Numbered from the stretch's first letter, positions 51,381 to 61,831 are shown. The stretch is DNA of 64,000 nt from Acidimicrobiaceae bacterium (GCA_030837965.1 JAUTXP010000001.1:90901-154900); one strand, 5' to 3'. The notes: generated by a model from the letters alone, not told the origin. Program-made: numbers and translations.

Positions 51381-51402
51381 CTGACTAGTCAGATGTGACT
51401 AG
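51381..51402. promoter_or_regulatory. Palindrome with extra half-site upstream of the PAS-GGDEF-EAL gene
   Basis: CTGACTAGTCAG (51381-51392) is a perfect 12-bp palindrome, and TGACTAG recurs at 51396-51402 in direct orientation. It ends 20 nt before the start codon, overlapping the expected core promoter or leader, as a repressor site would. Confidence 0.45.
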
Positions 51403-51421
51403 GGACCCGGGGGAGGCCGCC

Positions 51422-53419
51422 ATGCGCGGGAAGCTGACCAATCGCACGGCCCGTTGGCTGATCCTCGTCGTCGTCCCGACCGTGGCCTGCGGCTTGGCCA
51501 GATCGGTGTTGGCCCTGCGCCTCATGATCTGGGTGGGCGCGGGCGTCACGTGGCTGCTGCTGCACTACTTCGAGCGCTCGCAGCGCGACGCCGACCGGGC
51601 TGCGGCCGAGGCGGCCAGCCGACAGCGCTTCGCTGCCTTCCTCCAGCACTCGTCGGACGTGGTGACCGTGCTCGACGCCGACGGCGTCATTCGGTACGAG
51701 AGCCCGTCCGCCAAGCGGGTGTTCGGCTACGAGCCGGGCGAATTGCTGGGCACCGAGCTGAAGAAGCTGCTGCACGGCGAGGACCGGCGTCGAGTGTTCG
51801 AGGCCGTCATCGAGGCCGCGGCCGAGGGCCAGGCGTACAACGTGGTCGAGGCCAGGGTCCTTCATGCGGATGGGAGTTGGCGACACACGGAGACGTCGGT
51901 CAGCAGCCTGCTCGACGACCCCGTCGTGCAAGGCGTGATCCTCAACACGCGCGACATCACCGAGCGCAAGGAGTTGGAGGCCGCGCTGAGCCATCAGGCC
52001 TTTCACGACTCGCTGACCAAGCTTCCGAACCGGGCCTTGCTGAAGGACCGGATCGACCACGCCGTGGCCCGGGCCGTGCGCAGGCAGCGGGCGCTGTCCG
52101 TGCTGCTGCTCGACCTGGACGGGTTCAAGGCCGTCAACGACAGCCTCGGCCACGCCGCGGGCGACCTGCTCCTGACCGCGGTGGCCGACCGCTTGCAGGA
52201 CTGCGTGCGGCCCACCGACACGTGCGCCCGCCTCGGCGGCGACGAGTTCGCCGTGCTGTTGGAGGACTTGGCCTCGCCCAACGACTGGCAGGTCGTGGCC
52301 AATCGCATGCTCGAGGCCTTGCGGGAGCCGTTCAGCCTGGCCGGCAAGGAGGTCTTCGTCCGGGCCAGCGTGGGTGTGGCCGTGCGGGGCCAAGGCGGCG
52401 AGGACGCCGACGAGCTGCTGCGCAACGCGGACGTGGCCATGTACATGGCCAAGAGCCAGGGCAAGAACCGCTTCGAGCTGTTCTGCCCGACGATGCACTC
52501 GGAGATGCTGCGTCGCCTCGACTTGGAGTCCGACCTGCGCCGGGCCATCGAGGCCGGTGGGGAGATGGTCCTGCACTACCAGCCAACGGTCGTGCTCCAG
52601 ACGGGCGAGATCGCGGGCGTCGAGGCGCTGGTGCGTTGGAACCATCCGGAGCGGGGCCTGGTGCCGCCCCTCGACTTCATCCCGATCGCGGAGGAAACCG
52701 GTCTCATCGTGCAGTTGGGCGAATGGGTGTTGCGCGAGGCCTGCCGCCAGGCGGTGGCGTGGGATGCCGAAATCCCGGGCGCTGGCGATGGTGCGGTCGC
52801 TGATGCCGGCGGGTTGCGGCGGGAGCCGCCCATGACGATCAGCGTCAACCTGTCAGTGCGGCAGTTGCAGCACGACTCGTTGGTGGCCACGGTGCGGTCG
52901 GTCTTGGACGAGACCGGGCTCGACCCGAGCAGGCTCATCCTGGAGATCACCGAGACCGCGGTCATGAACGACCATGTGATGACCATCGTGCGGCTCCAGC
53001 AGTTGAAGGACCTCGGCATCGGCCTGGCCATCGACGACTTCGGGACCGGCTACTCGTCACTCGCCTACTTGCGGCGGTTCCCGATCGACGTGCTGAAGAT
53101 CGACCGGTCCTTCGTGGACGGCGTCACCGCCGGTTCACAGAAGCAGGCGTTGTTGCGCACCATCGTGGAGCTGGGCCGCACCCTGAACATGAAGACGGTG
53201 GCCGAGGGCATCGAGGAGCACGAGGAACTGAACCAGCTCAGGTCCCTGGAGTGCGACTTGGGCCAGGGCTACTACTTCGCTCGGCCGCTGACCGCCGACG
53301 TGGTGGCCGACCTGTTGCGGCTGGGGACGCTGCATCCCGACGCGGCCGTGGTGGGCGACGCCGTCACCGTGGTGGACAGGTCGTCCGCACCGGCCTCCTC
53401 GGCTTCGTCCGCTTCGTAG
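51422..53419 (+). CDS. Membrane PAS-GGDEF-EAL c-di-GMP enzyme
   Basis: 665-aa protein. Two N-terminal hydrophobic stretches (about 10-46) anchor it. A PAS domain (about 70-185, HSSDVVTVLDADGVIRYESP) is followed by a GGDEF domain with an intact signature ARLGGDEFAVLL (about 280), so diguanylate cyclase activity is possible. The EAL domain keeps EALVRW, SVNLSVRQ, LEITET, DDFGTGYSS, LKIDRSFVDG and VAEGIEE, all metal- and substrate-binding residues, so hydrolysis is also possible. ATG 51422 has GGGGGAGG just upstream; GTG 51395 is an alternative. It is convergent with the trypsin gene. It and the 1565-aa hybrid are the two c-di-GMP proteins in the window. Confidence 0.93.
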   Translation: MRGKLTNRTARWLILVVVPTVACGLARSVLALRLMIWVGAGVTWLLLHYFERSQRDADRAAAEAASRQRFAAFLQHSSDVVTVLDADGVIRYESPSAKRVFGYEPGELLGTELKKLLHGEDRRRVFEAVIEAAAEGQAYNVVEARVLHADGSWRHTETSVSSLLDDPVVQGVILNTRDITERKELEAALSHQAFHDSLTKLPNRALLKDRIDHAVARAVRRQRALSVLLLDLDGFKAVNDSLGHAAGDLLLTAVADRLQDCVRPTDTCARLGGDEFAVLLEDLASPNDWQVVANRMLEALREPFSLAGKEVFVRASVGVAVRGQGGEDADELLRNADVAMYMAKSQGKNRFELFCPTMHSEMLRRLDLESDLRRAIEAGGEMVLHYQPTVVLQTGEIAGVEALVRWNHPERGLVPPLDFIPIAEETGLIVQLGEWVLREACRQAVAWDAEIPGAGDGAVADAGGLRREPPMTISVNLSVRQLQHDSLVATVRSVLDETGLDPSRLILEITETAVMNDHVMTIVRLQQLKDLGIGLAIDDFGTGYSSLAYLRRFPIDVLKIDRSFVDGVTAGSQKQALLRTIVELGRTLNMKTVAEGIEEHEELNQLRSLECDLGQGYYFARPLTADVVADLLRLGTLHPDAAVVGDAVTVVDRSSAPASSASSAS

Positions 53420-53439
53420 CCTGCGCTGGTGCTCGGCGG

Positions 53440-54243
53440 CTACGAGGGCAGGGCGACGTAGTGGCCGAGGAAGGTACGGGCCGACGGCGTGTCCAGTCGG
53501 TAGTCGACATTGGTGGACCGGCAGGCTGTGTCGCCCGTGATGGTGATGCCGGCCACGACGTTGGTCTCGCCTTGGCCCGCGCCGAGGATGTTGGGGCCGC
53601 CCGAGTCGCCGTAACAGGTGCCCCCGTTACCGGTGGACGGGTTCTGCGAAATGCGCAGCCACGATGCGTTGAGCGAGTTGAAGGTGCCGGTCGCCACTTG
53701 GCGGAGGTCGTCGTAGAAGTAGCTCTTGCCGCCGGGTCCGTTGGTCGGGGCGTAGGAGCCGTAGCCGACCGACGTGAACTGCTGGTTGGCCAGCCCGCCC
53801 TTGGCCGCCATCTTGTCGAACAGGCCCGCGGTGGGGAGGCGGAGCGGCGTGATCCCCTTGACCGGCTTGCTGAAGACGACGACGGCGATGTCGTGAGGGT
53901 CGGATTGGGCCTGGTTGTATGCCGGGTCAGAGTGGTACGAGCCGACGTAGGTCGTGGCGCCCGCCGCGTACTGCGAGGCGAACGAGACACGCGCCGTGGT
54001 CTGTCCGGGGTCGCCGCAGTGGGCCGCGGTCAGGAAAACGGTGGGCGAAATGAGCGTGCCGGAGCAGTAGGCGTAGGTGCCGTCGGAGTAGGGCGTGGCC
54101 TGGACCAGGGCGCCCACCGCAGGGTGGCCGTTGCCATCCGGTGCGCCGTAGGTGATGGCCCCCGCGGGGGAGGAGGCGACGGCGATGATGGCGGCCGCGG
54201 CGGCGGTTACGGCCATGAAGGCGAGGCGGTTGGTGAGGCGCAT
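53440..54243 (-). CDS. Secreted trypsin-like serine protease
   Basis: 267-aa S1 family protease. The signal peptide is residues 1-29 (MRLTNRLAFMAVTAAAAAII to AGA). Catalytic triad: His in TAAHCGDP (about 77), Asp in DPHDIAVVVF (about 118) and Ser in CYGDSGGPN (about 210). Cysteines in YCSGTL/AAHCG and TCYGDS/TACRST allow the usual disulfides. ATG 54243 begins the signal peptide; upstream in-frame residues do not. It is convergent with the PAS-GGDEF-EAL gene. The target is unknown. Confidence 0.88.
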   Translation of the reverse strand: MRLTNRLAFMAVTAAAAAIIAVASSPAGAITYGAPDGNGHPAVGALVQATPYSDGTYAYCSGTLISPTVFLTAAHCGDPGQTTARVSFASQYAAGATTYVGSYHSDPAYNQAQSDPHDIAVVVFSKPVKGITPLRLPTAGLFDKMAAKGGLANQQFTSVGYGSYAPTNGPGGKSYFYDDLRQVATGTFNSLNASWLRISQNPSTGNGGTCYGDSGGPNILGAGQGETNVVAGITITGDTACRSTNVDYRLDTPSARTFLGHYVALPS

Positions 54244-54405
54244 ATGCCTGCCGAAGGTACAGCGAGTTCCGGGGTTCGGCGACCGGCCTGGCCGCTTCTC
54301 GTCGCACTTCGCACGCCTACGACCGGGACGCACGACGACGAGAACCGCAGCGCCGGTGGGCCGAGGACGGCGGAAGGACCTCGACTACACTGTCCCGTCC
54401 GACCT

Positions 54406-54478
54406 GCGCTCGTAGCTCAATGGATAGAGCATCTGACTACGGATCAGAAGGTTGGGGGTTCGAATCCCTCCGAGCGCG
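54406..54478 (+). tRNA. tRNA-Arg (ACG)
   Basis: 73-nt cloverleaf. Acceptor GCGCTCG pairs with CGAGCGC, the anticodon loop is CTACGGA (anticodon ACG) and the T-loop is TTCGAAT. It forms the left edge of the potassium-uptake region. Confidence 0.96.
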
Positions 54479-54829
54479 CTCACCTCGTTTCGCGAATGCG
54501 CTGGTCAGCGCGCTGCTGGCTCTTCGCTCGACCTTCTGACCCGCAGTCAAGGCCGTGGGGGAATCGGGGGAATTCCCCGAGACATCTGGACACGCATGCG
54601 CACGCTGACCTGCGGTTCTGGTTCAAGAACCTTCTGACGCCAACTCAGAAGATCGAAGCACTACGCCGAGGCGACGCCGAGGATTGACCGACGACGAATG
54701 AGCCCCGCGTCCTGACGCGGCACACCGCTGCGAGAGCTCTTCACGCGTTCTTCGCGGCTTCTCGCAATCCTTCGCGACGGCTTAACGCGGTTCCGTCGTC
54801 CACTGAGGAGGACCACTCGGAGGCCCTCC
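54479..54829. other. Intergenic region, 351 nt
   Basis: Non-coding gap between tRNA-Arg and the potassium permease. One plus frame ends at 54687 with WFKNLLTPTQKIEALRRGDAED, which could be a gene fragment but has no start or recognised family. GGGGGAATTCCCC-like symmetry occurs near 54565. No c-di-AMP (ydaO) riboswitch core was recognised. GGAGG at 54819-54823 serves the next gene. Confidence 0.5.
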
Positions 54830-57202
54830 ATGACCACCACGATTCGTCGTGTCGACAGTGATCGTCAGCCACGTCGCCCCGGACCACTCCCGAGTGAGCC
54901 GGCGATCCCGCTGCCGCCGGACAGCGTGGGCTATCGCCTGAAGCGGAAGGTTCTCGGCCCGCCGTTGAACACCGAGGATCTCGAGCACGAGCGTCTCGGC
55001 AAGCCCACTGCCCTGGCTGTGTTCGCCTCCGACAACCTGTCCTCGTCGGCGTACGCCACGGAGGAGATCCTCCGACACCTCGTCACGTACGTGGGGCTGG
55101 CCGCGTTCGCACTGGTCGTGCCGATCACGGTGGCGCTACTCGTCGTGCTGGCGTTCTTGATCCTGTCGTATCGCGAGACCATCAAGGCGTACCCGACGGC
55201 GGGCGGCGCGTACATGGTGACGCGAGACAACTTCGGGATCATGCCGGCGCAGGTTGCCGGGGTGGCGCTTCTCACCGATTACGTGCTCACGGTGTCGGTA
55301 TCCGTTGCGGCCGGTACCGCCGCCCTCATCTCCGCCGTCGGGTCGCTGCGGCCGTACCCGGTGGAGATCTCGGTCGCGTTCATCGTGCTCATCGCCTACG
55401 GGAACCTCCGTGGCGTCAAGGAGTCGGGCCGCATCTTCGCGACCCCGACGTACTTCTTCGTCTTGAACATGGTGGCGCTGCTGGGCATCGGGATGTTCAA
55501 GCTGCTGACCGGCAACCTGCACCATGCACCCCAACACGCCGAGGGCCTCATGCACCTTGGCTCGGCGGGCGACGGGCTGCTGCTGGGAGCGGGCGCCTGG
55601 ATCCTGTTGCGGGCGTTCTCGTCGGGTGGAGCGGCAGTCACCGGCGTCGAGGCCATCTCGAACGGGGTGCCGGCGTTCCGCAAGCCGGAGTGGAAGAACG
55701 CCCGCTTCACGCTCGTGATCATGGGCTCACTGCTGGGCGTGATGTTCCTGGGCCTGTCGATCCTCGCCGCCAAGATGCACGTCGTGCCCTACGCCGAGGG
55801 CACCCCGACGGTCATCTCTGAGATCGGGAGATACGTCTACGGCGACAGCCTCGGCGGTCACGCGCTGTTCTATGCGCTGCAGGCCGGGACGATGCTCATC
55901 CTCGTTCTCGCCGCCAACACGAGCTTCGCTGATTTCCCGAGGTTGGCGAGCTTCCACGCCGGCGACAACTTCATGCCGCGCCAGCTCACCAAGCGCGGTC
56001 ATCGCCTGGTGTTCTCCAACGGCATCATCTTCCTGGCGATCTCGTCCATCGTCCTCGTCGTCATCACCGGCGCCAAGGTGGACCGCCTCATCCCGCTCTA
56101 CGCCATCGGCGTCTTCACCTCGTTCACGCTGTCCCAGGCCGGCATGGCCAAGCACCACATCCGCGAACGCGAGCCGCACTGGCGCAAAGGCCTCTTCGTC
56201 AACGGCGTCGGCGCCGTCCTCTCCCTGATCGTCGACATCATCATCGCCATCACCAAGTTCACCCACGGCGCTTGGGTGATCGTTCTGCTGGTGCCGATCC
56301 TGGTCTTCCTCCTGTCTCGGCTGAACCATCAGTACGAGGAGGAGGCAAAAGCGCTGGCGACGGACATCCCGCTGGCCGCCACCGCTCCCGTACTTCGCCG
56401 TCACGTCGTCCTCGTGTTCGTCGACACCCTCGACCTCGCCGCCGCCCGCGCCGTCCAATACGCCCGCACGCTGCACCCCAGCGACCTGCGGGCCGTGCAC
56501 TTCGCCGTCGACCCACACCACGCAGAGGAGCTCGCTGCGTCGTGGCGGGAGCTCGGGCTCGACGGGATCCCGCTGGAGCTCGTCGCCTGTCCCGACCGCC
56601 GCCTCACCAAGGCGGCGGTCACCACCGTCGCCGCGGATCTGGCCGACGGGGAGACGGAGGTGAGTGTGCTGCTGCCGGATCGCAAGTACCACGGCATCTG
56701 GGGACGGCTGCTGCACGACCGAACCGCTGAGGCCATCGAGCGCGACATCTCTCAACTTGCACACGCGAACGTCACGACCGTCCCGTTCCACTTCGGCACC
56801 GGGCACGTCGTGCCCGAGAAGGTCGTGGTCGCCGCCGCGCCCGCCGCTCCGGCGGCTCCGACGGCCGGGCCGGGACTGCGGAACTGGATTGAGCCAGGCG
56901 GCTCGTCACCGCGCACGGTCGTCCCACAGCCGGACGTGCCCACCGCGATCGCCAACGTCCGCTGGCGCGACAGGGCCTGCGTCGAGGGTCAAGTCCAATC
57001 GATGCGGGTCCGAGCCTTGGCCGACCTCCCGAGTCTCGAGATCGTCATCGCGGATGGAACCGGAGCGATCTCGGCGGTGTTCCACGGCCGTCGAGCCGTC
57101 GCCGGCATCGAACTGGGGACGCGTCTGCAGATCAAGGGAACGGCGATCGATCACCATGGTCGGCTGGCCGTGCTGAACCCCGCTTACACGCTGCTCGGCT
57201 GA
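54830..57202 (+). CDS. KimA-like APC-superfamily potassium permease with OB-fold tail
   Basis: 790-aa membrane transporter expected to import K+ with protons. A soluble start (PLNTEDLEHERLGKPTALAV, then FASDNLSSSAYATEEILRHL) is typical of KimA/YdaO permeases. About twelve helices span residues 60-500, with AYPTAGGAYMVTRDNFG, NTSFADFPRLASFHAGDNF and KFTHGAWVIVLLVP as family marks. A USP-like cytosolic domain (about 520-660, RHVVLVFVDTLDLAAARAVQ) follows. Unusually, the last 85 residues look like an OB-fold (RDRACVEGQVQSMRVRALAD, ADGTGAISAVFHGRR, GTRLQIKGTAID). ATG 54830 follows GGAGG by 6 nt. The next small gene begins within its stop codon (TGATG). Confidence 0.85.
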   Translation: MTTTIRRVDSDRQPRRPGPLPSEPAIPLPPDSVGYRLKRKVLGPPLNTEDLEHERLGKPTALAVFASDNLSSSAYATEEILRHLVTYVGLAAFALVVPITVALLVVLAFLILSYRETIKAYPTAGGAYMVTRDNFGIMPAQVAGVALLTDYVLTVSVSVAAGTAALISAVGSLRPYPVEISVAFIVLIAYGNLRGVKESGRIFATPTYFFVLNMVALLGIGMFKLLTGNLHHAPQHAEGLMHLGSAGDGLLLGAGAWILLRAFSSGGAAVTGVEAISNGVPAFRKPEWKNARFTLVIMGSLLGVMFLGLSILAAKMHVVPYAEGTPTVISEIGRYVYGDSLGGHALFYALQAGTMLILVLAANTSFADFPRLASFHAGDNFMPRQLTKRGHRLVFSNGIIFLAISSIVLVVITGAKVDRLIPLYAIGVFTSFTLSQAGMAKHHIREREPHWRKGLFVNGVGAVLSLIVDIIIAITKFTHGAWVIVLLVPILVFLLSRLNHQYEEEAKALATDIPLAATAPVLRRHVVLVFVDTLDLAAARAVQYARTLHPSDLRAVHFAVDPHHAEELAASWRELGLDGIPLELVACPDRRLTKAAVTTVAADLADGETEVSVLLPDRKYHGIWGRLLHDRTAEAIERDISQLAHANVTTVPFHFGTGHVVPEKVVVAAAPAAPAAPTAGPGLRNWIEPGGSSPRTVVPQPDVPTAIANVRWRDRACVEGQVQSMRVRALADLPSLEIVIADGTGAISAVFHGRRAVAGIELGTRLQIKGTAIDHHGRLAVLNPAYTLLG

Positions 57203-57348
57203 TGTCTGACCTCTTGGCACTTGCGATCGTTGTGGCGTTCTTCGCCCTTGCATCTCTGTTCGTCGCCGCCTGCGAACGCATCGTTGGCGATGACGAGACC
57301 GCTCCCGAGGTCGTGGCGGCGGCGGAGCCGACGGTGGTCGGATTGTGA
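57202..57348 (+). CDS. Small membrane protein upstream of kdpF (48 aa)
   Basis: 48-aa protein starting [20 protein letters not shown] with one membrane helix, then [12 protein letters not shown] and an Ala/Val/Glu-rich tail. Similar single-helix peptides with an ACERI/V end stand before kdpF in other actinobacteria. The ATG overlaps the permease stop (TGATG), and the TGA overlaps the kdpF GTG (GTGA), so it is translated as part of the chain. It could be an accessory subunit; function unknown. Confidence 0.7.
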   Translation: MSDLLALAIVVAFFALASLFVAACERIVGDDETAPEVVAAAEPTVVGL

Positions 57349-57434
57349 GCGCGGACAACGCCATCGGTCTGGTCGTCGCCGTCCTGCTCGTCGCCTATCT
57401 CATCGTGGCTCTGGTCTTCCCCGAGAACCTGTGA
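57345..57434 (+). CDS. kdpF: Potassium-transporting ATPase subunit KdpF
   Basis: 29-aa single-helix subunit that stabilises the KdpABC complex. The sequence from GTG 57345 is a short start, one hydrophobic helix ([19 protein letters not shown]) and the classical end PENL. It overlaps the preceding TGA and the kdpA GTG (GTGA at both ends). Confidence 0.88.
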   Translation: MSADNAIGLVVAVLLVAYLIVALVFPENL

Positions 57435-59140
57435 GCGCCGCGGCATGGGTGCAGCTGGCCGTGCTCGTCGCGCTGCTGGCGATCACCACTCCGATGCTGG
57501 GCGCGTATCTCGCCAAGGTGTTCGGCGACGGGCCGGCCCCAGGTGACCGGGTCTTCGGCCCGGTCGAGCGGTTGCTCTACCGGGTCGCAGGTGTCGACGA
57601 GCGGAGCGAGCAACGTTGGCCTGTCTACGCCCGCGCGCTCCTGGCGTTCTCGGCGGTGTCGGTTGTGTTCCTCTACGGCCTCACTCGCCTGCAAGCGCAC
57701 CTGCCGCTGAATCCGAGCCACGCCACGGCGATGAGTCCGGCGTTGGGGTTCAACACCGCCGTTAGCTTCGTCACCAACACCAACTGGCAGAACTACGCCG
57801 GGGAGGCGTCGGCGAGCCATCTGCTGCAGACGCTCGGGCTCGTTGTGCAGAACTTCGCGTCGGCGGCTGTTGGTTTGGCTGTCGCGGTGGCCGTCATCCG
57901 CGGCCTGGTGCGGCGCCGGTCGGCCACGATCGGGAACTTCTGGGTCGACCTCACTCGCGGCGTGATGCGTGTCCTGCTCCCGCTGTCGTTCGTGCTGGCG
58001 GTCGTGTTCGTCAGCCAAGGCGTCGTGCAGAACCTCCACGGCTTCCGATCCGCCCACACCATCGCCGGCGCCACCCAGCAGATCCCGGGTGGGCCCATCG
58101 CGAGCCAAGAGGCGATCAAGGAACTCGGCACCAACGGCGGCGGCCCCTACAACGCCAACTCGGCCCACCCGTTCGAGAACCCGAACCCGGTCACCAACCT
58201 GCTCCAGATCTGGGCGCTGCTCGCCGTTCCTTTTGCCCTCACCTTCGCGTTCGGGCGCATGGCGCGCGACCGACGTCAGGGTCGGGTCGTCTTCGCCGCG
58301 ATGTTCACCCTCTGGATCGCCTCGGCACTGCTGGCCATGCAGTTCGAGACGCACGGCACCCCGAAGCTGTCCGCGCTCGGCGCCGACCAGCGGGCCGTCG
58401 CCACCCAATCCGGCGGCAACATGGAGGGCAAGGAAACACGGTTCGGCCCGGCCGCGTCGGGGCTCTTCGCGGCCAGCACCACCGGCACCTCGACGGGTTC
58501 GGTCATAGCCACCCATGACAGCCTCACGCCAGGCGGAGGCGGCGTAGCTCTCGCCCACATCATGCTCGGCGAGGTCAGCCCCGGCGGCGTTGGTGCCGGC
58601 CTGTACGGCATGCTCATCTTCGCCCTGCTTTCGGTGTTCATCGCCGGGCTCATGGTCGGAAGAACACCGGAATACCTCGGCAAGAAGATCCAGGCCGCCG
58701 AGATGAAGCTCGTCGTCCTTTACATCATCGCCGTTCCGGTCGTCGTGCTCGGCTTCGCCGGAACGTCGGTTCTCCTCCGTACTGCCCTGGGGTCCACGGC
58801 GAACCCAGGACCGCATGGCCTCTCCGAGATCACCTACGCGTTCGCGTCCGCCGGGAACAACAACGGCTCGGCGTTCGGGGGGCTCGCCGGCAACACCGAC
58901 TGGTACAACACCACGCTCGGCCTCTCGATGCTGGTCGGCCGCTTCCTGCTCATCGTGCCCGCCCTAGCCATCGCCGGCTCCCTCGGCCGCAAGCAGACCG
59001 TGCCGCCCTCGGCCGGCACGTTCCCGACCGGGACTCCACTGTTCACCGGCCTGCTCGTCGGTGTCGTGGTCATCGTGGTCGGCCTCACCTACTTCCCTGT
59101 CCTCGCCCTCGGGCCTCTCGTAGAGCACCTCGGACTATGA
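57431..59140 (+). CDS. kdpA: Potassium-transporting ATPase subunit KdpA
   Basis: 569-aa potassium-channel-like subunit of the high-affinity Kdp pump. The four selectivity-filter repeats are seen around [57 protein letters not shown] and [18 protein letters not shown] segments. About ten helices, ending [21 protein letters not shown] 57431 overlaps the kdpF stop; ATGA couples it to kdpB. Length is normal. Confidence 0.95.
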   Translation: MSAAAWVQLAVLVALLAITTPMLGAYLAKVFGDGPAPGDRVFGPVERLLYRVAGVDERSEQRWPVYARALLAFSAVSVVFLYGLTRLQAHLPLNPSHATAMSPALGFNTAVSFVTNTNWQNYAGEASASHLLQTLGLVVQNFASAAVGLAVAVAVIRGLVRRRSATIGNFWVDLTRGVMRVLLPLSFVLAVVFVSQGVVQNLHGFRSAHTIAGATQQIPGGPIASQEAIKELGTNGGGPYNANSAHPFENPNPVTNLLQIWALLAVPFALTFAFGRMARDRRQGRVVFAAMFTLWIASALLAMQFETHGTPKLSALGADQRAVATQSGGNMEGKETRFGPAASGLFAASTTGTSTGSVIATHDSLTPGGGGVALAHIMLGEVSPGGVGAGLYGMLIFALLSVFIAGLMVGRTPEYLGKKIQAAEMKLVVLYIIAVPVVVLGFAGTSVLLRTALGSTANPGPHGLSEITYAFASAGNNNGSAFGGLAGNTDWYNTTLGLSMLVGRFLLIVPALAIAGSLGRKQTVPPSAGTFPTGTPLFTGLLVGVVVIVVGLTYFPVLALGPLVEHLGL

Positions 59141-61251
59141 GTGACACCGCCCTCGCCGACCGGCCTCCCAAGCGCGAGGAAGGAGGCCCGACCAAGAGCG
59201 AGCGGGCGCGGGCCAAGAAGACCGGCGGGCCCTCGATGTTCCAACCCGCCATCGTCCGTCGCGCCATCGGTGACGCGTTCGTCAAGCTCGACCCGCGCGA
59301 CATGGCCAAGAACCCGGTCATGTTCGTCGTCGAGGTCGGCAGCGTGCCTACCACCTTCCTCTTCTTCCGCGACCTCCGGTCAGCCGGTGGCCAGGAGAAC
59401 CTCTTCGCCGGGCTGGTGGCAGCCTGGCTGTGGTTCACCGTCCTGTTCGCCAACTTCGCCGAAGCCGTCGCCGAAGGCCGCGGCAAGGCCCAGGCCGACA
59501 CGCTCCGCAAGACCCGCTCGGAGACCACCGCACGGGTGCGCCGCGCCGACGGCGCCGTCGAGGACGTCCCAAGCACGCAACTGCAGATCGGCGACCTCTG
59601 TGTGGTCGAAGCCGGCGAGATCATCCCCGGCGACGGCGACGTGGTCGAAGGCATCGCCTCGGTGGACGAGTCGGCCATCACGGGGGAGTCCGCCCCCGTG
59701 ATCCGCGAGTCCGGCGGCGACCGCTCGGCCGTAACCGGGGGCACCCGCGTCCTTTCCGACCAGATCGTCGTGCGCATCGCCACCAAGCCCGGCGAGAGCT
59801 TCATCGACCACATGATCGCCCTCGTGGAAGGCGCCAGCCGGCAGAAGACCCCGAACGAGATCGCCCTCAACATCCTCCTCGCCGGCCTGACCATCATCTT
59901 CCTGCTTGCCGTGGTCACCCTCCAGCCGTTCGCCATCTACTCCAATGCCGAGCAGTCGATCGTCGTGCTGGCTGCCTTGGTGGTCTGTCTGATCCCCACC
60001 ACCATCGGCGCGCTTCTATCGGCCATCGGCATCGCCGGTATGGACCGACTCGTGCAACGCAACGTGCTCGCCATGTCAGGCCGGGCCGTCGAGGCAGCCG
60101 GCGACTGCTCCACGCTCCTGCTCGACAAGACCGGCACGATCACCTACGGCAACCGCATGGCGCACGAGTTCCTCCCGATCTCCGGCATCGACGAGACCGC
60201 GCTCGCCGACGCCGTGCTCCTCTCGAGCCTCGCCGACGAAACTCCCGAAGGCCGATCCATCGTGGCCCTGGCCGACAGCCGCTACGGGCTCCAAGCCCGC
60301 GACCTCGGCCCCGATGCCGAGCTGGTCGCCTTCACCACCCAGACCCGCATGTCCGGCGTCGACATCGGCGGTCGCTCGGTACGCAAGGGAGCGACGGACT
60401 CGGTGAGGCGATGGATCGAGGACCAAGGCGGCACCGTGCCCGCCGACCTCGCGCCCATCGTTGAGCGCATCTCCACCGCCGGCGGGACCCCACTTGCGGT
60501 CGCGGACGGCTGCCGCATCCTGGGCGTGATCCACCTCAAGGACACGGTCAAGGAAGGCATGGTCGAGCGGTTCGACGCGCTTCGCCGCATGGGGATCCGG
60601 ACGGTGATGATCACGGGCGATAACCCGCTCACCGCCTCCGCGATCGCGGCAGAAGCGGGCGTTGACGACTACCTGGCCGAAGCCACTCCCGAGGACAAGA
60701 TGGCCCGCATCCGCGCCGAGCAGGCCGGCGGAAACCTCGTGGCGATGACCGGCGACGGCACCAACGACGCTCCCGCGCTCGCTCTCGCCGATGTTGGCGT
60801 GGCCATGAACTCCGGCACCCAGGCCGCCAAGGAAGCCGGGAATATGGTTGATCTCGACTCCGACCCGACGAAGCTCATCGAGATCGTCGAGATCGGCAAG
60901 CAACTCCTCATCACCCGAGGTTCGCTCACCACCTTTTCCATCGCCAATGACGTGGCCAAGTACTTCGCCATCATCCCGGCGATGTTCGTCGGCGTGTTCC
61001 CGGCGTTGGACACGGTCAATGTCATGCACCTGGCCTCGCCCCGCTCGGCGATCCTTTCGGCAGTCATCTTCAACGCCCTGATCATCGTCGTGCTCATCCC
61101 GCTGGCGTTGCGGGGTGTGAAGTTCCGAGCTGCTGGCGCGGCGGCAATCCTCCGCCGGAATCTGCTGATCTACGGGCTGGGTGGCCTGGTGTCGCCATTC
61201 ATCGGGATCAAGGCCATCGACCTCCTCATCACCGCGCTGGGCGTGAAGTGA
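59137..61251 (+). CDS. kdpB: Potassium-transporting ATPase subunit KdpB
   Basis: 704-aa P-type ATPase that energises K+ uptake through KdpA. The phosphorylated aspartate is in LLDKTGTIT (Asp330). The A-domain loop reads ITGESAPV (about 182), and the hinge reads [18 protein letters not shown] (about 538). The nucleotide domain has RKGATDSV. Seven hydrophobic helices. ATG 59137 overlaps the kdpA stop (ATGA); the stop overlaps kdpC ATG (TGATG). Confidence 0.96.
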   Translation: MSDTALADRPPKREEGGPTKSERARAKKTGGPSMFQPAIVRRAIGDAFVKLDPRDMAKNPVMFVVEVGSVPTTFLFFRDLRSAGGQENLFAGLVAAWLWFTVLFANFAEAVAEGRGKAQADTLRKTRSETTARVRRADGAVEDVPSTQLQIGDLCVVEAGEIIPGDGDVVEGIASVDESAITGESAPVIRESGGDRSAVTGGTRVLSDQIVVRIATKPGESFIDHMIALVEGASRQKTPNEIALNILLAGLTIIFLLAVVTLQPFAIYSNAEQSIVVLAALVVCLIPTTIGALLSAIGIAGMDRLVQRNVLAMSGRAVEAAGDCSTLLLDKTGTITYGNRMAHEFLPISGIDETALADAVLLSSLADETPEGRSIVALADSRYGLQARDLGPDAELVAFTTQTRMSGVDIGGRSVRKGATDSVRRWIEDQGGTVPADLAPIVERISTAGGTPLAVADGCRILGVIHLKDTVKEGMVERFDALRRMGIRTVMITGDNPLTASAIAAEAGVDDYLAEATPEDKMARIRAEQAGGNLVAMTGDGTNDAPALALADVGVAMNSGTQAAKEAGNMVDLDSDPTKLIEIVEIGKQLLITRGSLTTFSIANDVAKYFAIIPAMFVGVFPALDTVNVMHLASPRSAILSAVIFNALIIVVLIPLALRGVKFRAAGAAAILRRNLLIYGLGGLVSPFIGIKAIDLLITALGVK

Positions 61252-61826
61252 TGCGCCGCCAGCTCGCCGCTGCCGCCCTCATGCTCGTCGGACTCACCGT
61301 GCTGTGCGGCATTGTGTATCCGCTTGTGACCACTGCGGTGGCGCAGGTCGCGTTCAAGCACCGGGCCGACGGCAGCCTGATCGAACTGGACGGCCGGATC
61401 GTCGGATCATCCCTGCTCGGTCAACCGTCCACCGGCGACCGGTGGTTCCACCCGCGGCCGTCCTCGGCGGGCGCCGACGGCTACGACGGCGCATCGTCGG
61501 GGGCGTCGAACCTGGGACCAACGAACCCCGCTCTGCTGAACACGGTGGCGGAGCGCGTCGCTGCCTACCGGCGAGAGAACGGCCTTTCCCCGGAAACTAA
61601 GGTCCCGGTGGACGCGGTGACCGGCTCCGGCTCCGGTCTCGACCCGGCCATCTCGGTGGCCAACGCGCACATCCAGGCCAGGCGAGTGGCGCGGGCCAGG
61701 GGTCTCGACGAGGCATCCGTGCTTCGCTTGGTCGGCCAGTACACGACTCGGCGGGCGTTCGGAGCGCTGGGGGAGGATGCTGTGAACGTGCTCCAACTGA
61801 ACATCGCCCTCGCGAAGGTGCGGTAG
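61251..61826 (+). CDS. kdpC: Potassium-transporting ATPase subunit KdpC
   Basis: 191-aa periplasm-facing subunit that assembles KdpA and KdpB and raises ATP affinity. One N-terminal helix (about 5-27) is followed by the family segments GSSLLGQPSTGDRWFHPRPS, ASGASNLGPTNPALL, VTGSGSGLDPAISVANAHIQ and QYTTRRAFGALGEDAVNVLQLN (seen in parts). ATG 61251 overlaps the kdpB stop (TGATG); a GTG at 61248 is an alternative. Confidence 0.95.
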   Translation: MRRQLAAAALMLVGLTVLCGIVYPLVTTAVAQVAFKHRADGSLIELDGRIVGSSLLGQPSTGDRWFHPRPSSAGADGYDGASSGASNLGPTNPALLNTVAERVAAYRRENGLSPETKVPVDAVTGSGSGLDPAISVANAHIQARRVARARGLDEASVLRLVGQYTTRRAFGALGEDAVNVLQLNIALAKVR

Positions 61827-61831
61827 GCGCG

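Noticed and set aside
53251..54687. 478-codon plus-strand frame opposite the trypsin gene
   Set aside because: The minus-strand protease has a full catalytic triad and signal peptide; the plus frame runs through a tRNA gene.
54479..54829. Possible c-di-AMP (ydaO) riboswitch before the potassium permease
   Set aside because: The leader lacks the conserved core stretches I would expect and no convincing paired helices were found by eye. A covariance-model search would settle it.
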